A DNA stretch of 64,000 bases from Roseovarius salincola (GCF_026891095.1 NZ_JAPTNL010000007.1:1-64000); one strand, 5' to 3'; positions 18,483-28,911 are shown, counted from the stretch's first letter. Made by a program: numbers and translations. Notes: generated by a model from the letters alone, not told the origin.

Positions 18483-20422
18483 GACGCCCAACCCGCGACA
18501 ATGCCGAAAGCCAGCGGCGTATCACCCGGCGCGGATTGATCATCGGTGGCGCGCAAGCGACGTTTGTCGGACTGCTGGCCTTGAGGATGCGTTTCATGCA
18601 GGTTGAACAGGCCGATCAGTTCCGCCTGCTCGCTGACGAGAACCGGATCAACATCCGCCTGATCCCGCCTGCACGCGGGCGCATCTTCGATCGCAACGGA
18701 GAGGTGGTGGCCGAGAACGTGCCCAGCTATCGCATCACCATGGTGCGCGAAGAGGCGGGCGATGTGGACGAGATCATCGCGCGGCTTGCCCGTCTCGTCG
18801 AACTTGATCCCGGCGAGTTGGAGCGCGCACGCCGCGATCTGCGCGAACTGCGCGGCGACACCCCGGTCACCGTTGCAGACCGCGTGACCTGGGACGATAT
18901 CAGCCGCGTCGCGGCGAACACGCCGGCACTGCCGGGCGTGACGCCCGAAGTCGGCCTGTCGCGCCGTTATCCGCAGGGACCGGATTATGCGCATCTTGTT
19001 GGCTATGTCGGGCCGGTCAGCGACCGCGACCTTGAACGCATCGACGGGCCCAACCAGCTGCTTCTGATCCCCAGATTCCAAATCGGCAAGATCGGCCTGG
19101 AAGGGCGCCGCGAAGACCTGTTGAGGGGCAAGGCGGGCAGCAAGCGTGTCGAGGTGAACGCCGCCGGGCGCGTCATGCGCGAGCTTGACCGGCGCGAGGG
19201 CGAGGCCGGGGCCGACCTCCAGATCACGATCGACAACGCCCTGCAATCCTATGTCCATGCCCGCCTGGCCGAAGAAAGCGCCGCTGCGGTGGTGATGGAC
19301 TGCGAAACCGGCGACCTTTTGGCCTGCGCCTCAACGCCCAGTTTCGACCCCAATCTTTTCGTGCGGGGCATTTCGGTTGCCGATTATCAGGCGCTGCTTG
19401 ATAACAAATATCGCCCGCTTCCCAACAAGGCCGTGCAGGGGCTATATCCGCCCGGCTCGGTGTTCAAGATGGTCACCGCCCTCGCCGCGCTTGAAGACGA
19501 GAAGGCGGATCTCGGCGAAACCGTCTATTGCCCCGGTCATCTGGAAGTCAGCGGGCGCCGTTTCCATTGCTGGAAGCGCGCTGGTCACGGCAATGTTGAC
19601 CTGCATCTTGCACTGCGTGAAAGTTGCGATGTTTATTTCTACGAGCTGGCCCTGCGCACCGGGATCGAGAAGATCAGCGAGATGGCCCGCCGTCTGGGTC
19701 TTGGCGTGCAACATGACCTGCCGCTGACCTCGGTGGCGGCGGGGCTGACACCGACGAAGGACTGGAAACGGGCCAACCGGGGCGAGGACTGGATGATCGG
19801 CGACAGCGCCAACGCGGCCATCGGCCAAGGCTTCGTGCTGTCGTCACCACTGCAACTGGCAGTGATGACCGCGCGGCTTGCCACCAACCGAAACATCTCG
19901 CCCCGCCTGATCAAGTCGATCGAGGGAGTCGAACAACCCTCCGAAAGCGGCGAGGATCTGGGCCTGAATGAGAACGCCCTGCGCGAAGTGCGCAAGGCGA
20001 TGTTCGCGGTATCGAACCATCGGCGCGGCACCGCCTATTCCAGCCGTATCATCGAGGATTCTTTCCGCCTCGCAGGCAAGACCGGCACCAGCCAGGTGCG
20101 CAACATCACCGCCGCCGAGCGCGCCCGGGGTGTCACCAGCAACGCCGACCTGCCCTGGGAGCGGCGCGATCATGCATTGTTCGTCAATTTCGCGCCTTTC
20201 GACAATCCGAAATATGCGGTCGCCGTCGTGGTCGAGCATGGTGGCGGCGGATCGACCGCGGCAGCCCCGATCGCCCGCGACATCACACTTCAGGCGCTAT
20301 ATAACGGCGACCCACCGCTGAGCGCCTACCCGGCCAAGGATCGCGGGCGCATCGGCACACAGCAGGAAGAACTTCGCCGCACCCGCCCGCAAAGCGCTCC
20401 AGACGGGAGCGACCGCGCATGA
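18479..20422 (+). CDS. mrdA: Penicillin-binding protein 2 (elongasome transpeptidase)
   Basis: 647 residues from the ATG at 18479 that overlaps the mreD stop. An N-terminal anchor helix (about 20–38) precedes the PBP dimerisation domain (PARGRIFDRNGEVVAENVPSY). The transpeptidase motifs are Ser327-VF-Lys330 (YPPGSVFKMV), SCD in LRESCDVYF and Lys534-TG (LAGKTGTSQV). It cross-links side-wall peptidoglycan with RodA. The gene overlaps rodA by four bases. Confidence 0.95.
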   Translation: MRRPTRDNAESQRRITRRGLIIGGAQATFVGLLALRMRFMQVEQADQFRLLADENRINIRLIPPARGRIFDRNGEVVAENVPSYRITMVREEAGDVDEIIARLARLVELDPGELERARRDLRELRGDTPVTVADRVTWDDISRVAANTPALPGVTPEVGLSRRYPQGPDYAHLVGYVGPVSDRDLERIDGPNQLLLIPRFQIGKIGLEGRREDLLRGKAGSKRVEVNAAGRVMRELDRREGEAGADLQITIDNALQSYVHARLAEESAAAVVMDCETGDLLACASTPSFDPNLFVRGISVADYQALLDNKYRPLPNKAVQGLYPPGSVFKMVTALAALEDEKADLGETVYCPGHLEVSGRRFHCWKRAGHGNVDLHLALRESCDVYFYELALRTGIEKISEMARRLGLGVQHDLPLTSVAAGLTPTKDWKRANRGEDWMIGDSANAAIGQGFVLSSPLQLAVMTARLATNRNISPRLIKSIEGVEQPSESGEDLGLNENALREVRKAMFAVSNHRRGTAYSSRIIEDSFRLAGKTGTSQVRNITAAERARGVTSNADLPWERRDHALFVNFAPFDNPKYAVAVVVEHGGGGSTAAAPIARDITLQALYNGDPPLSAYPAKDRGRIGTQQEELRRTRPQSAPDGSDRA

Positions 20423-21558
20423 GTTATCTTGAGTACAGCGTCAAGGCGACGCCGACGGGGCTTCGCAAGGTGCTTTATCTGAACTGGCCCTTGGCCATCT
20501 TGCTGACGGCCGTCGCGGGGGTCGGGTTCCTGATGTTATACTCGGTCGCCGGCGGGTCGTTTTCACCGTGGGCCGAACCCCAGATGAAACGTTACGCGCT
20601 CGGTTTTGTCATGATGTTGATCGTTGCCATGATTCCGATCTGGTTCTGGCGCAATATGTCGATGCTGATCTATGCGGTATCACTGGCAATGCTGGTGCTG
20701 GTCGAGTTCTTCGGCACCGTCGGCATGGGTGCGCAGCGCTGGATCGACCTTGGCTTCATGCGCCTTCAACCCTCTGAGCTGATGAAGATCACGCTGGTGA
20801 TCGTGCTTGCCGCCTATTACGATTGGCTGCCCATGAACCGGGTCTCGCGTCCGCTATGGGTGCTGGCGCCGGTCACGTTGGTCCTGATGCCCGTCTGGCT
20901 GGTGCTGCGACAACCCGACCTTGGCACCTCGATCCTGCTGATTGCCGCCGGTGGCCTGATGATGTTCCTGGCCGGTGTCCATTGGGCGTATTTCGTCGCC
21001 GTGATCGCGCTGTCGATCGGACTGGTCACCGCGGTTCTCCAAAGCCGGGGCACCGACTGGCAGTTGCTGGCCGACTATCAGTTTCGCCGGATCGACACGT
21101 TTCTGGATCCCTCGACCGATCCGCTTGGCGCGGGCTATCATATCACCCAGTCCAAGATCGCGCTCGGCTCGGGCGGCTGGACCGGGCGAGGCTACATGCA
21201 GGGCACGCAATCGCGCCTGAACTTCCTGCCCGAAAAGCATACCGATTTCATTTTCACGACCCTGGCCGAGGAGCTGGGATTCATCGGCGGAATATCGTTG
21301 CTCGGGCTCTACACGCTTGTTCTTGTCTTTTGCATCGCATCCGCGCTCAAGAACCGGGACCGGTTCTCGTCGTTGCTGACACTGGGCGTCGCCTCGACCT
21401 TCTTCCTGTTTTTCGCCGTCAACATGTCGATGGTCATGGGGCTTGCTCCCGTCGTCGGCGTGCCGCTTCCGCTGGTCAGTTACGGCGGCTCGGCCATGCT
21501 GGTCCTGATGATCGGTTTCGGCCTCGTTCAAAGCGCTCATATTCACAAACCAAGGTGA
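20419..21558 (+). CDS. rodA: Peptidoglycan glycosyltransferase RodA (SEDS)
   Basis: 379 residues and about ten membrane helices. SEDS-family landmarks include GAQRWIDLGFMRLQPSELMKI, RQPDLGTS, FLPEKHTDFIFTTLAEELGF with the catalytic-loop Glu/Asp residues, and the C-terminal PVVGVPLPLVSYGGSAML. It polymerises lipid II together with PBP2. It is the last gene of the mre cluster, with a short gap to the next gene. Confidence 0.95.
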   Translation: MSYLEYSVKATPTGLRKVLYLNWPLAILLTAVAGVGFLMLYSVAGGSFSPWAEPQMKRYALGFVMMLIVAMIPIWFWRNMSMLIYAVSLAMLVLVEFFGTVGMGAQRWIDLGFMRLQPSELMKITLVIVLAAYYDWLPMNRVSRPLWVLAPVTLVLMPVWLVLRQPDLGTSILLIAAGGLMMFLAGVHWAYFVAVIALSIGLVTAVLQSRGTDWQLLADYQFRRIDTFLDPSTDPLGAGYHITQSKIALGSGGWTGRGYMQGTQSRLNFLPEKHTDFIFTTLAEELGFIGGISLLGLYTLVLVFCIASALKNRDRFSSLLTLGVASTFFLFFAVNMSMVMGLAPVVGVPLPLVSYGGSAMLVLMIGFGLVQSAHIHKPR

Positions 21559-21563
21559 TCTGA

Positions 21564-22499
21564 ATGTCCCTAAATATCCTTTTCGCCGCCCGCCCCGAGC
21601 GGTGGGCCACATATGAAGAGCCCTTGAGAACCGCCCTTGCCGAGGCCGGATTGAACGATGTGACCCTGGCCACCGAGATGCAGCCCGAAGAGGTCGATTA
21701 CATCATCTACGCCCCGAATGGCGATGTGCAGGACTTCACGCCCTATACCCGCACCAAGGCGGTGCTGAACCTATGGGCCGGCGTCGAAGACGTGGTGGAT
21801 AACGCCACATTGACGCAGCCGCTGGCGCGGATGGTCGATGAGGGGCTGACGCGCGGCATGGTGGAATGGGTCGCGGGCCACACATTGCGCCATCACCTCA
21901 ACACCGATCTGCATGTGCTCCATCAGGACGGCAAATGGCGCAAGGAGGTGCCGCCGCTGGCCTGCGACCGCCCCGTCACGATCCTGGGTCTTGGTGCATT
22001 GGGCCAGGCCTGCGGCGAGGCTCTGGCAGGGTTGGGCTTTCCTGTTTCCGGCTGGAGCCGCACATCCAAATCCATCGCCTCGATCACCTGTCTCTCGGGG
22101 GATGACGGGTTACAAACCGCACTGGAAACAGCGCAGATTCTTATTCTGCTGCTGCCCCTGACGCCCGAGACCGAGAACCTGATCGACGCCGCTGCACTGG
22201 CTCGACTTCCCCAAGGCGCGGTCATCATCAACCCCGGCCGTGGCCCCCTCATCGACGACGCGGCATTGCTCAAGGCGCTTGAGACGGGGCGGATCGGCCA
22301 TGCCACGCTGGATGTGTTCCGCGAGGAGCCGCTGCCCGCGGATCACCCCTTCTGGGCGCATGACAAGGTGACCGTCACGCCGCATATCGCGTCCGAGACG
22401 CGGCCCGCATCCGCCTCGCGCGTCATCGCCGAGAACATCCGGCGCGGAGAGGCCGGTGAACCCTTCCTGCATCTGGTGGACCGGCAGGCCGGTTACTGA
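21564..22499 (+). CDS. D-2-hydroxyacid dehydrogenase, GhrA-like
   Basis: 311 residues. The NAD(P)-binding motif is ILGLGALGQACGEALAGLGF, followed by LLLPLTPETENLI, INPGRGPLIDDAALLKAL and the catalytic His region VTPHIASETRP. The N-terminal substrate domain (LNLWAGVEDV) resembles glyoxylate/hydroxypyruvate reductase A. It probably reduces glyoxylate or hydroxypyruvate in the cytosol. It follows rodA by five bases and may be read through from the mre cluster. Confidence 0.85.
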   Translation: MSLNILFAARPERWATYEEPLRTALAEAGLNDVTLATEMQPEEVDYIIYAPNGDVQDFTPYTRTKAVLNLWAGVEDVVDNATLTQPLARMVDEGLTRGMVEWVAGHTLRHHLNTDLHVLHQDGKWRKEVPPLACDRPVTILGLGALGQACGEALAGLGFPVSGWSRTSKSIASITCLSGDDGLQTALETAQILILLLPLTPETENLIDAAALARLPQGAVIINPGRGPLIDDAALLKALETGRIGHATLDVFREEPLPADHPFWAHDKVTVTPHIASETRPASASRVIAENIRRGEAGEPFLHLVDRQAGY

Positions 22500-22509
22500 C
22501 CGACGCAGG

Positions 22510-24729
22510 TCAATAGAAACTCTGCGGGTCAATATCGATGCTCAGACGCAATTGCGCAGGTATCCTCAACTGAGCGACCCACTTCGCCACCGCCCCCTGC
22601 AGCGCAACGCCCTTGGGCGCCTTGACCAGCAGACGCACCCGGTGACGGCCCCGGATGCGCGCGATCGGGGCCGGCGCGGGGCCAAAGACCTGCGCCCCGA
22701 TCGCGCGCACCGGCGCATCGAGCCGCGCAAGCTCGGTGGCGAAATCGAAGACCTGTTGCGCATCGGGCGAGGACAGGATGATCCCAGCCATGCGCCCGAA
22801 GGGCGGCACGCCCGCATGGCGGCGCTCGTTCGCCTCCGCGCGCCAGAACCCTTCCTCGTTGCCCGACAGGATCGCGCGGATGACCGGATGTTCCGGCTGG
22901 AATGTTTGCAACAACGCCGTGCCGCGCGCCTCGGCCCGCCCTGCGCGCCCGGCCACCTGCCGCATCAGTTGAAAGGTGCGCTCGGCTGCCCGCAGATCCG
23001 ATCCCTGAAGCCCCAGATCCGCGTCGATCACCCCTACCAGCGTCAGGCGCGGGAAATTATGCCCCTTGGCCACAAGCTGCGTGCCGATCACGATATCCGT
23101 GTCACCTTGGGCGATCTCCCTGATCTGTTCCTTGAGCGCACGGGCCGAACCGAACATATCCGAACTGAGCGTCGCAATCCGCGCGTCGGGGAACAGCGCC
23201 TGCGCCTCTTCAGTCAGGCGCTCGACACCGGGACCGACGGCGGCCAGCCGGTCCTCGGCCCCACAGGAGGGGCAGGTCTGCGTCACCGGTTTGGTCTCGC
23301 CGCATTGGTGGCACACAAGGCGCTTTTGAAATCGGTGCTCGACCATGCGCGCATCGCAATGGTCGCATCCGATCTGATGTCCGCAGGCCCGGCACAGCGT
23401 CACCGGCGCATAACCGCGCCGGTTGATGAACAAGAGCGCCTGTTGACCGCGCGCGATCCGGGCATTCACGGCGCCCTGAAGGCTGGGCGAAATCCAGCGG
23501 CTTGAGGGCAGCGTCTCGCAGCGCATGTCGATGGCGCGCATCTCGGGCATGACGGCAGCCCCGAACCGCGCTGTCAGATCGAGGCGGCGATACTTTCCCG
23601 CCTCGGCATTGGCCCAGCTTTCCAGCGACGGCGTCGCCGAAGCCAGCACCACCTGCGCCCCGCAAATCAAGGCCCGCAGCACCGCCATGTCGCGGGCGTT
23701 GTAAAGCACCCCGTCTTCCTGCTTGTAGGAATTGTCGTGTTCTTCATCAACAACGATCAGCCCAAGATTCTGGAACGGCAGAAACAATGCCGAGCGCGCG
23801 CCCACGACCACTTGCGCGCCGCCGCCCTCGCCCACCATCTTCCAGGTGCGGCGCCGTTCGGTCATGGTGACACCCGAATGCCACTCCGCCGGCTTGGCGC
23901 CGAACCGCGCCTCGACACGGGTGATGAATTCCGATGTGAGCGCGATCTCGGGCAACAAAACCAGCGCCTGACGTCGCCGCTTCAGGGATTCGGCCACTGC
24001 CTCCAGATAAACCTCGGTCTTGCCCGAGCCGGTCACGCCGCGCAGCAGCGTAGTGCCATAATCGCCACCGCGAATGGCATCGCGCAGCACCTCCACGGCA
24101 TTGGCCTGTTCATCGGTCAGCGCTTTTCCGCCCCGGTCCGGATCAAGCCAGGGAAAGGGAAGATCGCGTGGGCATTCCTCTTCCAGCAAGGCGCCCTGCC
24201 CGACCAGCCCCTTGATCACCGACGGCGTGACACCCGCCTGCTCCGCCAGCTCCCCAAGCGTGAAGGCCAGCCCGCCATAGTCCTCAAGCACCGCCAACAC
24301 CCGTTTGCGCGCATCCGTCATCCGGGCAGGCGCAACATGCCCTTGGCGATAGACCTTCTGCATGGAGGGCGGGTTGGACAGGCCCGGCGCGCGGGTGGCC
24401 AGGCGCAGCATGGCGGGCATCGGCGTCAGGGTGTAATCGGCGGCGCGGCGAAGAAAGTCCTGCATTTCGGCGCGCATCGGCGCCACGTCGAGCACACGGA
24501 TCACCTGACGGATCTTGGCGATGTCGAAATCCCCTCGCCCCGCGCCCCAGACGACCCCCAGCACCTTGCGCGGCCCCAACGGTACCTCGACAAAGGCCCC
24601 GGCATGGCATCCACCCTCGGGCGCGCGGTAATCCAGCAGCCGGTCCAGCGGCTGCGTGGTCAGCACCGCCACCAGTTCATTCTCGACGAAAAAATCCTTG
24701 CAGGATGAGGACACGTCCCATGGCTCCAT
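22510..24729 (-). CDS. priA: Primosomal protein N' (replication restart helicase)
   Basis: 739 residues if it starts at the ATG at 24729; another in-frame ATG at 24807 would overlap the transaldolase promoter region and adds no recognisable PriA sequence. The N-terminal DNA-binding domain ([20 protein letters not shown]), Walker A ([12 protein letters not shown]), DEEHD box and a zinc-binding region with CRACG, CDHCD, CHQCG and CPSCG are all present. It reloads DnaB at collapsed forks. The start is less certain than the identity. Confidence 0.93.
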   Translation of the reverse strand: MEPWDVSSSCKDFFVENELVAVLTTQPLDRLLDYRAPEGGCHAGAFVEVPLGPRKVLGVVWGAGRGDFDIAKIRQVIRVLDVAPMRAEMQDFLRRAADYTLTPMPAMLRLATRAPGLSNPPSMQKVYRQGHVAPARMTDARKRVLAVLEDYGGLAFTLGELAEQAGVTPSVIKGLVGQGALLEEECPRDLPFPWLDPDRGGKALTDEQANAVEVLRDAIRGGDYGTTLLRGVTGSGKTEVYLEAVAESLKRRRQALVLLPEIALTSEFITRVEARFGAKPAEWHSGVTMTERRRTWKMVGEGGGAQVVVGARSALFLPFQNLGLIVVDEEHDNSYKQEDGVLYNARDMAVLRALICGAQVVLASATPSLESWANAEAGKYRRLDLTARFGAAVMPEMRAIDMRCETLPSSRWISPSLQGAVNARIARGQQALLFINRRGYAPVTLCRACGHQIGCDHCDARMVEHRFQKRLVCHQCGETKPVTQTCPSCGAEDRLAAVGPGVERLTEEAQALFPDARIATLSSDMFGSARALKEQIREIAQGDTDIVIGTQLVAKGHNFPRLTLVGVIDADLGLQGSDLRAAERTFQLMRQVAGRAGRAEARGTALLQTFQPEHPVIRAILSGNEEGFWRAEANERRHAGVPPFGRMAGIILSSPDAQQVFDFATELARLDAPVRAIGAQVFGPAPAPIARIRGRHRVRLLVKAPKGVALQGAVAKWVAQLRIPAQLRLSIDIDPQSFY

Positions 24730-24807
24730 GTCAGGGGTTTCGGCAGCGCACTCTATGGGGTAAACGCTGGGATGAAAAACCCCAACCCGCGCCAAGGGAT
24801 TCCCCAC

Positions 24808-25461
24808 ATGAAATTTTTCGTAGATACCGCCGAAGTCGACGCCATTGCCGAACTGAACGAACTGGGCATGGTCGACGGCGTCACCACCAACCCGTCACTG
24901 ATTCTGAAATCGGGACGCGACATCCTTGAGGTAACCAAGGAAATCGCCGAAATGGTCGACGGTCCGGTCAGTGCCGAGGTCGTCGCACTGGAGGCCGACG
25001 CGATGATCGCCGAAGGGCGCAAGCTGGCCAAGATCGCCGACAATATCGCCGTCAAGGTACCGCTGACCTGGGATGGTCTCAAGGCCTGCAAGGTGCTTTC
25101 GGACGAGGGCCAGATGGTCAATGTCACGCTTTGCTTTTCGGCCAATCAGGCGCTTCTGGCGGCCAAGGCGGGTGCGACCTTCATCAGCCCGTTCATCGGC
25201 CGGCTGGACGATATCAACCTCGACGGGATGGAAGTGATCGCGGATATCCGGCAGATCTATGACAATTACGGGTTTGACACGCAGATTCTGGCCGCGTCGA
25301 TCCGTACCGTGAACCACGCGTTCCAGTCGGCGCAGATAGGGGCCGACGTGATGACAGCGCCGCCCGATGTGATCAAGAAGATGGCGGCGCACCCGCTGAC
25401 CGACAAGGGGCTTGAGACCTTCCTGAAGGATTGGGAAAAAACCGGGCAGAAAATTCTGTAA
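24808..25461 (+). CDS. tal: Transaldolase (small, fructose-6-phosphate aldolase type)
   Basis: 217 residues from the ATG at 24808, the conserved start [13 protein letters not shown]; an ATG 12 codons upstream is not conserved-looking. Class I aldolase features are GVTTNPSLI and the Schiff-base Lys83 in [11 protein letters not shown]. It interconverts sugar phosphates in the pentose phosphate pathway. It is divergent from priA, with about 78 bases between. Confidence 0.92.
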   Translation: MKFFVDTAEVDAIAELNELGMVDGVTTNPSLILKSGRDILEVTKEIAEMVDGPVSAEVVALEADAMIAEGRKLAKIADNIAVKVPLTWDGLKACKVLSDEGQMVNVTLCFSANQALLAAKAGATFISPFIGRLDDINLDGMEVIADIRQIYDNYGFDTQILAASIRTVNHAFQSAQIGADVMTAPPDVIKKMAAHPLTDKGLETFLKDWEKTGQKIL

Positions 25462-25499
25462 ACCATGCTATAAAACGTCAAAACAAGACCGAGGCCAGT

Positions 25500-26207
25500 A
25501 TGAGCGGCAAGCCCCTGATGGACGACAACCTTCGCGAGCGTATTATCGCGCAGCCCGATGTTATCCTTGAAGATCAATATCTTATGCGGGCACTCATTGC
25601 CGCGAACGAGCGCGCCATGGGTGGCAATATCGTCGACCTTCGGGGCATCGCGATGGAACGCCTCGAGGCGCGTCTTGACCGGCTCGAGGATACGCACCGA
25701 TCGGTTATCGCCGCCGCCTATGACAATCTGGCCGGCACCAACCAGGTTCATCGCGCGATCTTGCGGATGCTGGACCCTGTCGAGTTCGAGGTTTTCCTGC
25801 GCGATCTGGGTGGCGAGGTCGCCGAGATCCTGCGGGTGGACAGCATGAAGCTTGTGCTTGAATCCGTGCAGGACGAGACCGACCCGACCGTGCGGCGGCT
25901 TGGGGGCGTGTTATCGGTGGCCGAACCGGGCTTCATCGCCTCGTATCTGAGCGACGGGCGCAGCAGCCTGCCGCGTCCGGTGACGCTGCGCCAGATCAGC
26001 GAGGGCGATGCACGGGTTTACGCGCAGGACGCGGGCTATGTGCGCTCTGAGGCATGCCTGCTTCTTGACTTCGGCAATGGCCGCCTTCCCGGCATGCTGG
26101 CCATGGGCGCCGAGGATCCGCATCAGTTCAGCCCGCAACAGGGCACTGACCTGCTGACCTTTTTCGCGGGCGTATTCGAACGCACGATGCGCCGCTGGTT
26201 GTCATGA
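25500..26207 (+). CDS. DUF484 family protein
   Basis: 235 residues from the ATG at 25500. A helical N-terminus (LRERIIAQPDVILEDQYLMRAL) and a GAF-like C-terminal half (RSEACLLLDFGNGRLPGMLAMGAEDPHQF) match DUF484, a family commonly found directly upstream of xerC. No function is established. Its stop overlaps the xerC start (ATGA). Confidence 0.85.
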   Translation: MSGKPLMDDNLRERIIAQPDVILEDQYLMRALIAANERAMGGNIVDLRGIAMERLEARLDRLEDTHRSVIAAAYDNLAGTNQVHRAILRMLDPVEFEVFLRDLGGEVAEILRVDSMKLVLESVQDETDPTVRRLGGVLSVAEPGFIASYLSDGRSSLPRPVTLRQISEGDARVYAQDAGYVRSEACLLLDFGNGRLPGMLAMGAEDPHQFSPQQGTDLLTFFAGVFERTMRRWLS

Positions 26208-27127
26208 TCAGCGCGGCCGCCCGCGACGCGCTCGAGGGTTGGCTGAAGGCCCAGAAGGCGCTGAAAGGCGCATCCGAGAACACGCTGGACGCCTATGGGC
26301 GCGATGTCGCCGCGTTCCTGTCTTTCGTGACCGAACACAAGGGCGAGTCCCAGGGGCTTGGCGCTCTCAGCACCATCGGGATCGGTGACATGCGCAGTTG
26401 GATGGCCTTCACGCGCGGGCGCGATGTGGGGCCGCGTTCGCTGGCGCGCAAACTGTCTGCAGTCAAGAGCTTCTACCGCTGGCTGTCCGAGCGCGAAGGG
26501 TTCGACCCCACCGCAGTTCTTTCGGCGCGTGCCCCGAAATTTCAGCGCAAATTACCACGGCCGCTCGCGCCAGACGCCGCGCGGGACATGATCGAAACCC
26601 TTGAAATGCAATCGGAAAATCCTTGGGTCGCGGCCCGTGATCAGGCCGTCGTAACGCTGCTTTACGGCTGCGGGTTGCGGATATCAGAGGCGCTTGGCCT
26701 GACCTGCGACATCCTTCCGATCGGTGACGCGCTGCGCATTATCGGCAAGGGCGGCAAGGAGCGTGTGGTTCCGGTGATCGCCCCGGCGCGCGATGCGGTG
26801 ACGCGGTACGTTGCGCTCTGCCCCTTCGACATGGGGCCGGGACAGCCCTTGTTTCGTGGGGTGCGGGGGCGCGCGCTCAACCCGCGCATTGTGCAGAAGG
26901 TGACCGAGGCGACGCGCAATCAGCTTGGCCTGCCCGCCAGCGCAACGCCACATGCGATGCGCCACAGTTTTGCGACGCATCTTCTGAATGCCGGAGGTGA
27001 CCTGCGCGCGATACAGGAATTGCTGGGGCATGCGTCGCTTTCGACGACGCAGGCATACACGGCGGTCGATAGCAGCCGGTTGATGGAAGTTTACAACATG
27101 GCGCACCCAAAAGGCCGCTTGCGTTGA
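26204..27127 (+). CDS. xerC: Tyrosine recombinase XerC
   Basis: 307 residues. The N-terminal SAM-like core-binding domain (about 10–100) precedes a catalytic domain with Arg159 (CGLRISEALGL), Lys182 (GKGGKERVVP), His250-x-x-Arg253 (PHAMRHSFATHLL), His276 (LLGHASLSTTQ) and the nucleophile Tyr285. It resolves chromosome dimers at dif with XerD. Chromosomal context with DUF484 supports the housekeeping role rather than a phage integrase. Confidence 0.93.
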   Translation: MISAAARDALEGWLKAQKALKGASENTLDAYGRDVAAFLSFVTEHKGESQGLGALSTIGIGDMRSWMAFTRGRDVGPRSLARKLSAVKSFYRWLSEREGFDPTAVLSARAPKFQRKLPRPLAPDAARDMIETLEMQSENPWVAARDQAVVTLLYGCGLRISEALGLTCDILPIGDALRIIGKGGKERVVPVIAPARDAVTRYVALCPFDMGPGQPLFRGVRGRALNPRIVQKVTEATRNQLGLPASATPHAMRHSFATHLLNAGGDLRAIQELLGHASLSTTQAYTAVDSSRLMEVYNMAHPKGRLR

Positions 27128-27153
27128 CGACCTGATTGAGCGAGAAAAGATGT

Positions 27154-27852
27154 ATGTTATTGAATTCAAAGGCATTACTTGTTCATTTCCTGACGGCGTC
27201 CGGGGCGGTTTTCGCGATGCTGGCGCTGTTGGCGGCGGCGGACGGGAAATGGGACCTCATGTTCCTGTGGCTGGTCGTGGCCTTCGCGGTGGACGGTCTG
27301 GACGGCCCCTTGGCGCGCCGCTACCTGGTCTGGCAGAACGCGCCGCGCTTTGACGGGGTGCTGCTGGATCTGATCATCGACTACCTGACCTATGTCTTCA
27401 TCCCGGCCTTCGCGCTGTTCAAATCCGACCTGCTGGCAGGCTGGACGGGGTGGGTCGTGATCATCCTCATTACCTATGCCAGCGCGCTCTATTTCGCCGA
27501 CACAGATATGAAAACAAAGGATAATTCATTTTCCGGCTTTCCCGGCTGCTGGCAGATGACGGTGCTTGTGATGTTTGCCGTGCAACCGCCGGTCTGGTTG
27601 ATCCTGATACTGGTCACGGCGCTTTCGGTGGCAATGTTCCTGCCGTTGAAATTCATTCATCCGGTTCGCACGCGGCGCTGGCGCGCGGTGTCGTTGCCGG
27701 TGGCGTTTGCGTGGGTATTCTTTGCGGGATGGGCCGCCTGGGTGGATTTCCACCCGCAAAGCTGGGCGCATTGGGGGCTGGTTCTGACCAGTCTCTACCT
27801 GCTCTTCGCAGGCATCGCACAGCAGCTGATTCCGCAACGCCCGCAAGGCTGA
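27154..27852 (+). CDS. pcs: Phosphatidylcholine synthase
   Basis: 232 residues from the ATG at 27154; an in-frame TTG at 27136 is possible. It has about seven to eight membrane helices and the CDP-alcohol phosphotransferase signature split over DGLDGPLARRY and FDGVLLDLIIDY. Pcs condenses CDP-diacylglycerol with choline to give phosphatidylcholine in one step. The choline requirement connects loosely with the betaine/carnitine cluster elsewhere in the window. It converges on the OmpA-type gene across a palindrome-rich spacer. Confidence 0.9.
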   Translation: MLLNSKALLVHFLTASGAVFAMLALLAAADGKWDLMFLWLVVAFAVDGLDGPLARRYLVWQNAPRFDGVLLDLIIDYLTYVFIPAFALFKSDLLAGWTGWVVIILITYASALYFADTDMKTKDNSFSGFPGCWQMTVLVMFAVQPPVWLILILVTALSVAMFLPLKFIHPVRTRRWRAVSLPVAFAWVFFAGWAAWVDFHPQSWAHWGLVLTSLYLLFAGIAQQLIPQRPQG

Positions 27853-27855
27853 ACA

Positions 27856-27900
27856 CCGTACAAAACGTCCGTTTTGTACGGCGATTTTGTACCAAAATCG
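27856..27900. repeat. Two adjacent perfect inverted repeats built on GTACAAAA / CAAAATCG
   Basis: CCGTACAAAAC (27856–27866) and GTTTTGTACGG (27871–27881) are perfect 11-bp arms around GTCC. Directly next, CGATTTTG (27882–27889) and CAAAATCG (27893–27900) flank TAC. A further GTACAAAAC occurs at 27921. It starts four bases after the pcs stop, so it may end the pcs transcript, but the AT-rich arms and recurring motif also resemble an operator. Confidence 0.65.
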
Positions 27901-27924
27901 GTCATGCGCCGGAATATTTCGTAC

Positions 27925-27961
27925 AAAACCCGAACAGGCCGCAAAACGGCCCTCGCTCGGG
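27925..27961 (-). terminator. Rho-independent terminator of the OmpA-type operon
   Basis: On the minus strand CCCGA (27957–27961) and GGCCG form a stepped stem with CGGCC and TCGGG (27929–27933), followed by TTTT (27925–27928). It begins immediately after the stop codon of the OmpA-family gene. Confidence 0.75.
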
Positions 27962-28906
27962 TCAGTCGCCGCGCAGCAAAACCACCTCGACCCGGCGATT
28001 GGATTCGCGCCCGCGGGCGGTGCGGTTCGAGGCGATCGGCGCGAGGTAGCCCGCGCCTTCGGCATCCATCTGCGCGCGGGACACCTGGTAGTCTTCCGCA
28101 AGGCGCGAAAGAACCGAGGCGGCACGTTCGCGCGAAAGCGTGATATTGGAATCAAGCCCGCCGACCGTATCGGTATGCCCCACCAGCGCCACGCGGCGGT
28201 TGGTATCGGCATTGAGAAAATCCGCGAGCGCCCGCAGCGATGCATATGGTCCCGCACCGAGCGCGGCGGAGCCGGTTTCGAAATCGAGGCCCGACAGGAT
28301 CACATGCCCCTGCCCGAGAAGCCTCTGCGTCAGGGACTGATCCGCCAGCGGCGGCGCATCGGGCACGACATCGGGCGCAACGGGCCTGTCGACGACTTCG
28401 ATCTGTTCGCCACCGGCCTGGATGATCTGGACATAGCCGGATTCATTGGCGCGGCTGACCAGCAGCGTGACGTAATCGGCACCATCGTCCTGGCCGTTGC
28501 GGCGCGCCGACAGGAAACGGAAATCGAGCAGGTCGACGAACATGTCGGGCGCGGCCATGACCCGCGTGTTGAACCGGAAATCGAAGCCACCGCATGTCTG
28601 GGCCGCGCATTCAAAAAGGATGTCGAACCCGGCATCAACAAGCTGCTGGCGCATCGGCGCAAGGATTTGCAGCGTGGTCATGCCCTGCGCGTCGATCCGC
28701 CAGGCCTGTTGCGCGATCGCGCCCTCGACCCGGAAACCATACACCGAGCCGTCGGAATAAGGTCCGACCGGCAGGCGGTAGCTGCCCGCCTCCTCGGTGA
28801 TCTCGCGGGTCATGGCAGCGTTGCCCGGAATCGTCAGATCGACGGCCCGCGCCATCGGCGGCGCAAGGACCATCGCAAGGATGAGAAGGACGAGTCGTGT
28901 CGTCAT
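27962..28906 (-). CDS. OmpA family protein with signal peptide
   Basis: 314 residues. A signal peptide (about 1–21, ending ARA) precedes a periplasmic region of about 165 residues with two nearby cysteines (CAAQTCGGF) and a C-terminal OmpA-like domain (about 200–314: LVGHTDTVGGLDSNITLSRERA, ESNRRVEVVL). It lacks a beta-barrel and so is probably a periplasmic peptidoglycan-binding protein. It is the last gene of a four-gene operon, five bases after the carboxymuconolactone-decarboxylase-type gene. Confidence 0.82.
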   Translation of the reverse strand: MTTRLVLLILAMVLAPPMARAVDLTIPGNAAMTREITEEAGSYRLPVGPYSDGSVYGFRVEGAIAQQAWRIDAQGMTTLQILAPMRQQLVDAGFDILFECAAQTCGGFDFRFNTRVMAAPDMFVDLLDFRFLSARRNGQDDGADYVTLLVSRANESGYVQIIQAGGEQIEVVDRPVAPDVVPDAPPLADQSLTQRLLGQGHVILSGLDFETGSAALGAGPYASLRALADFLNADTNRRVALVGHTDTVGGLDSNITLSRERAASVLSRLAEDYQVSRAQMDAEGAGYLAPIASNRTARGRESNRRVEVVLLRGD

Positions 28907-28911
28907 CGCAT

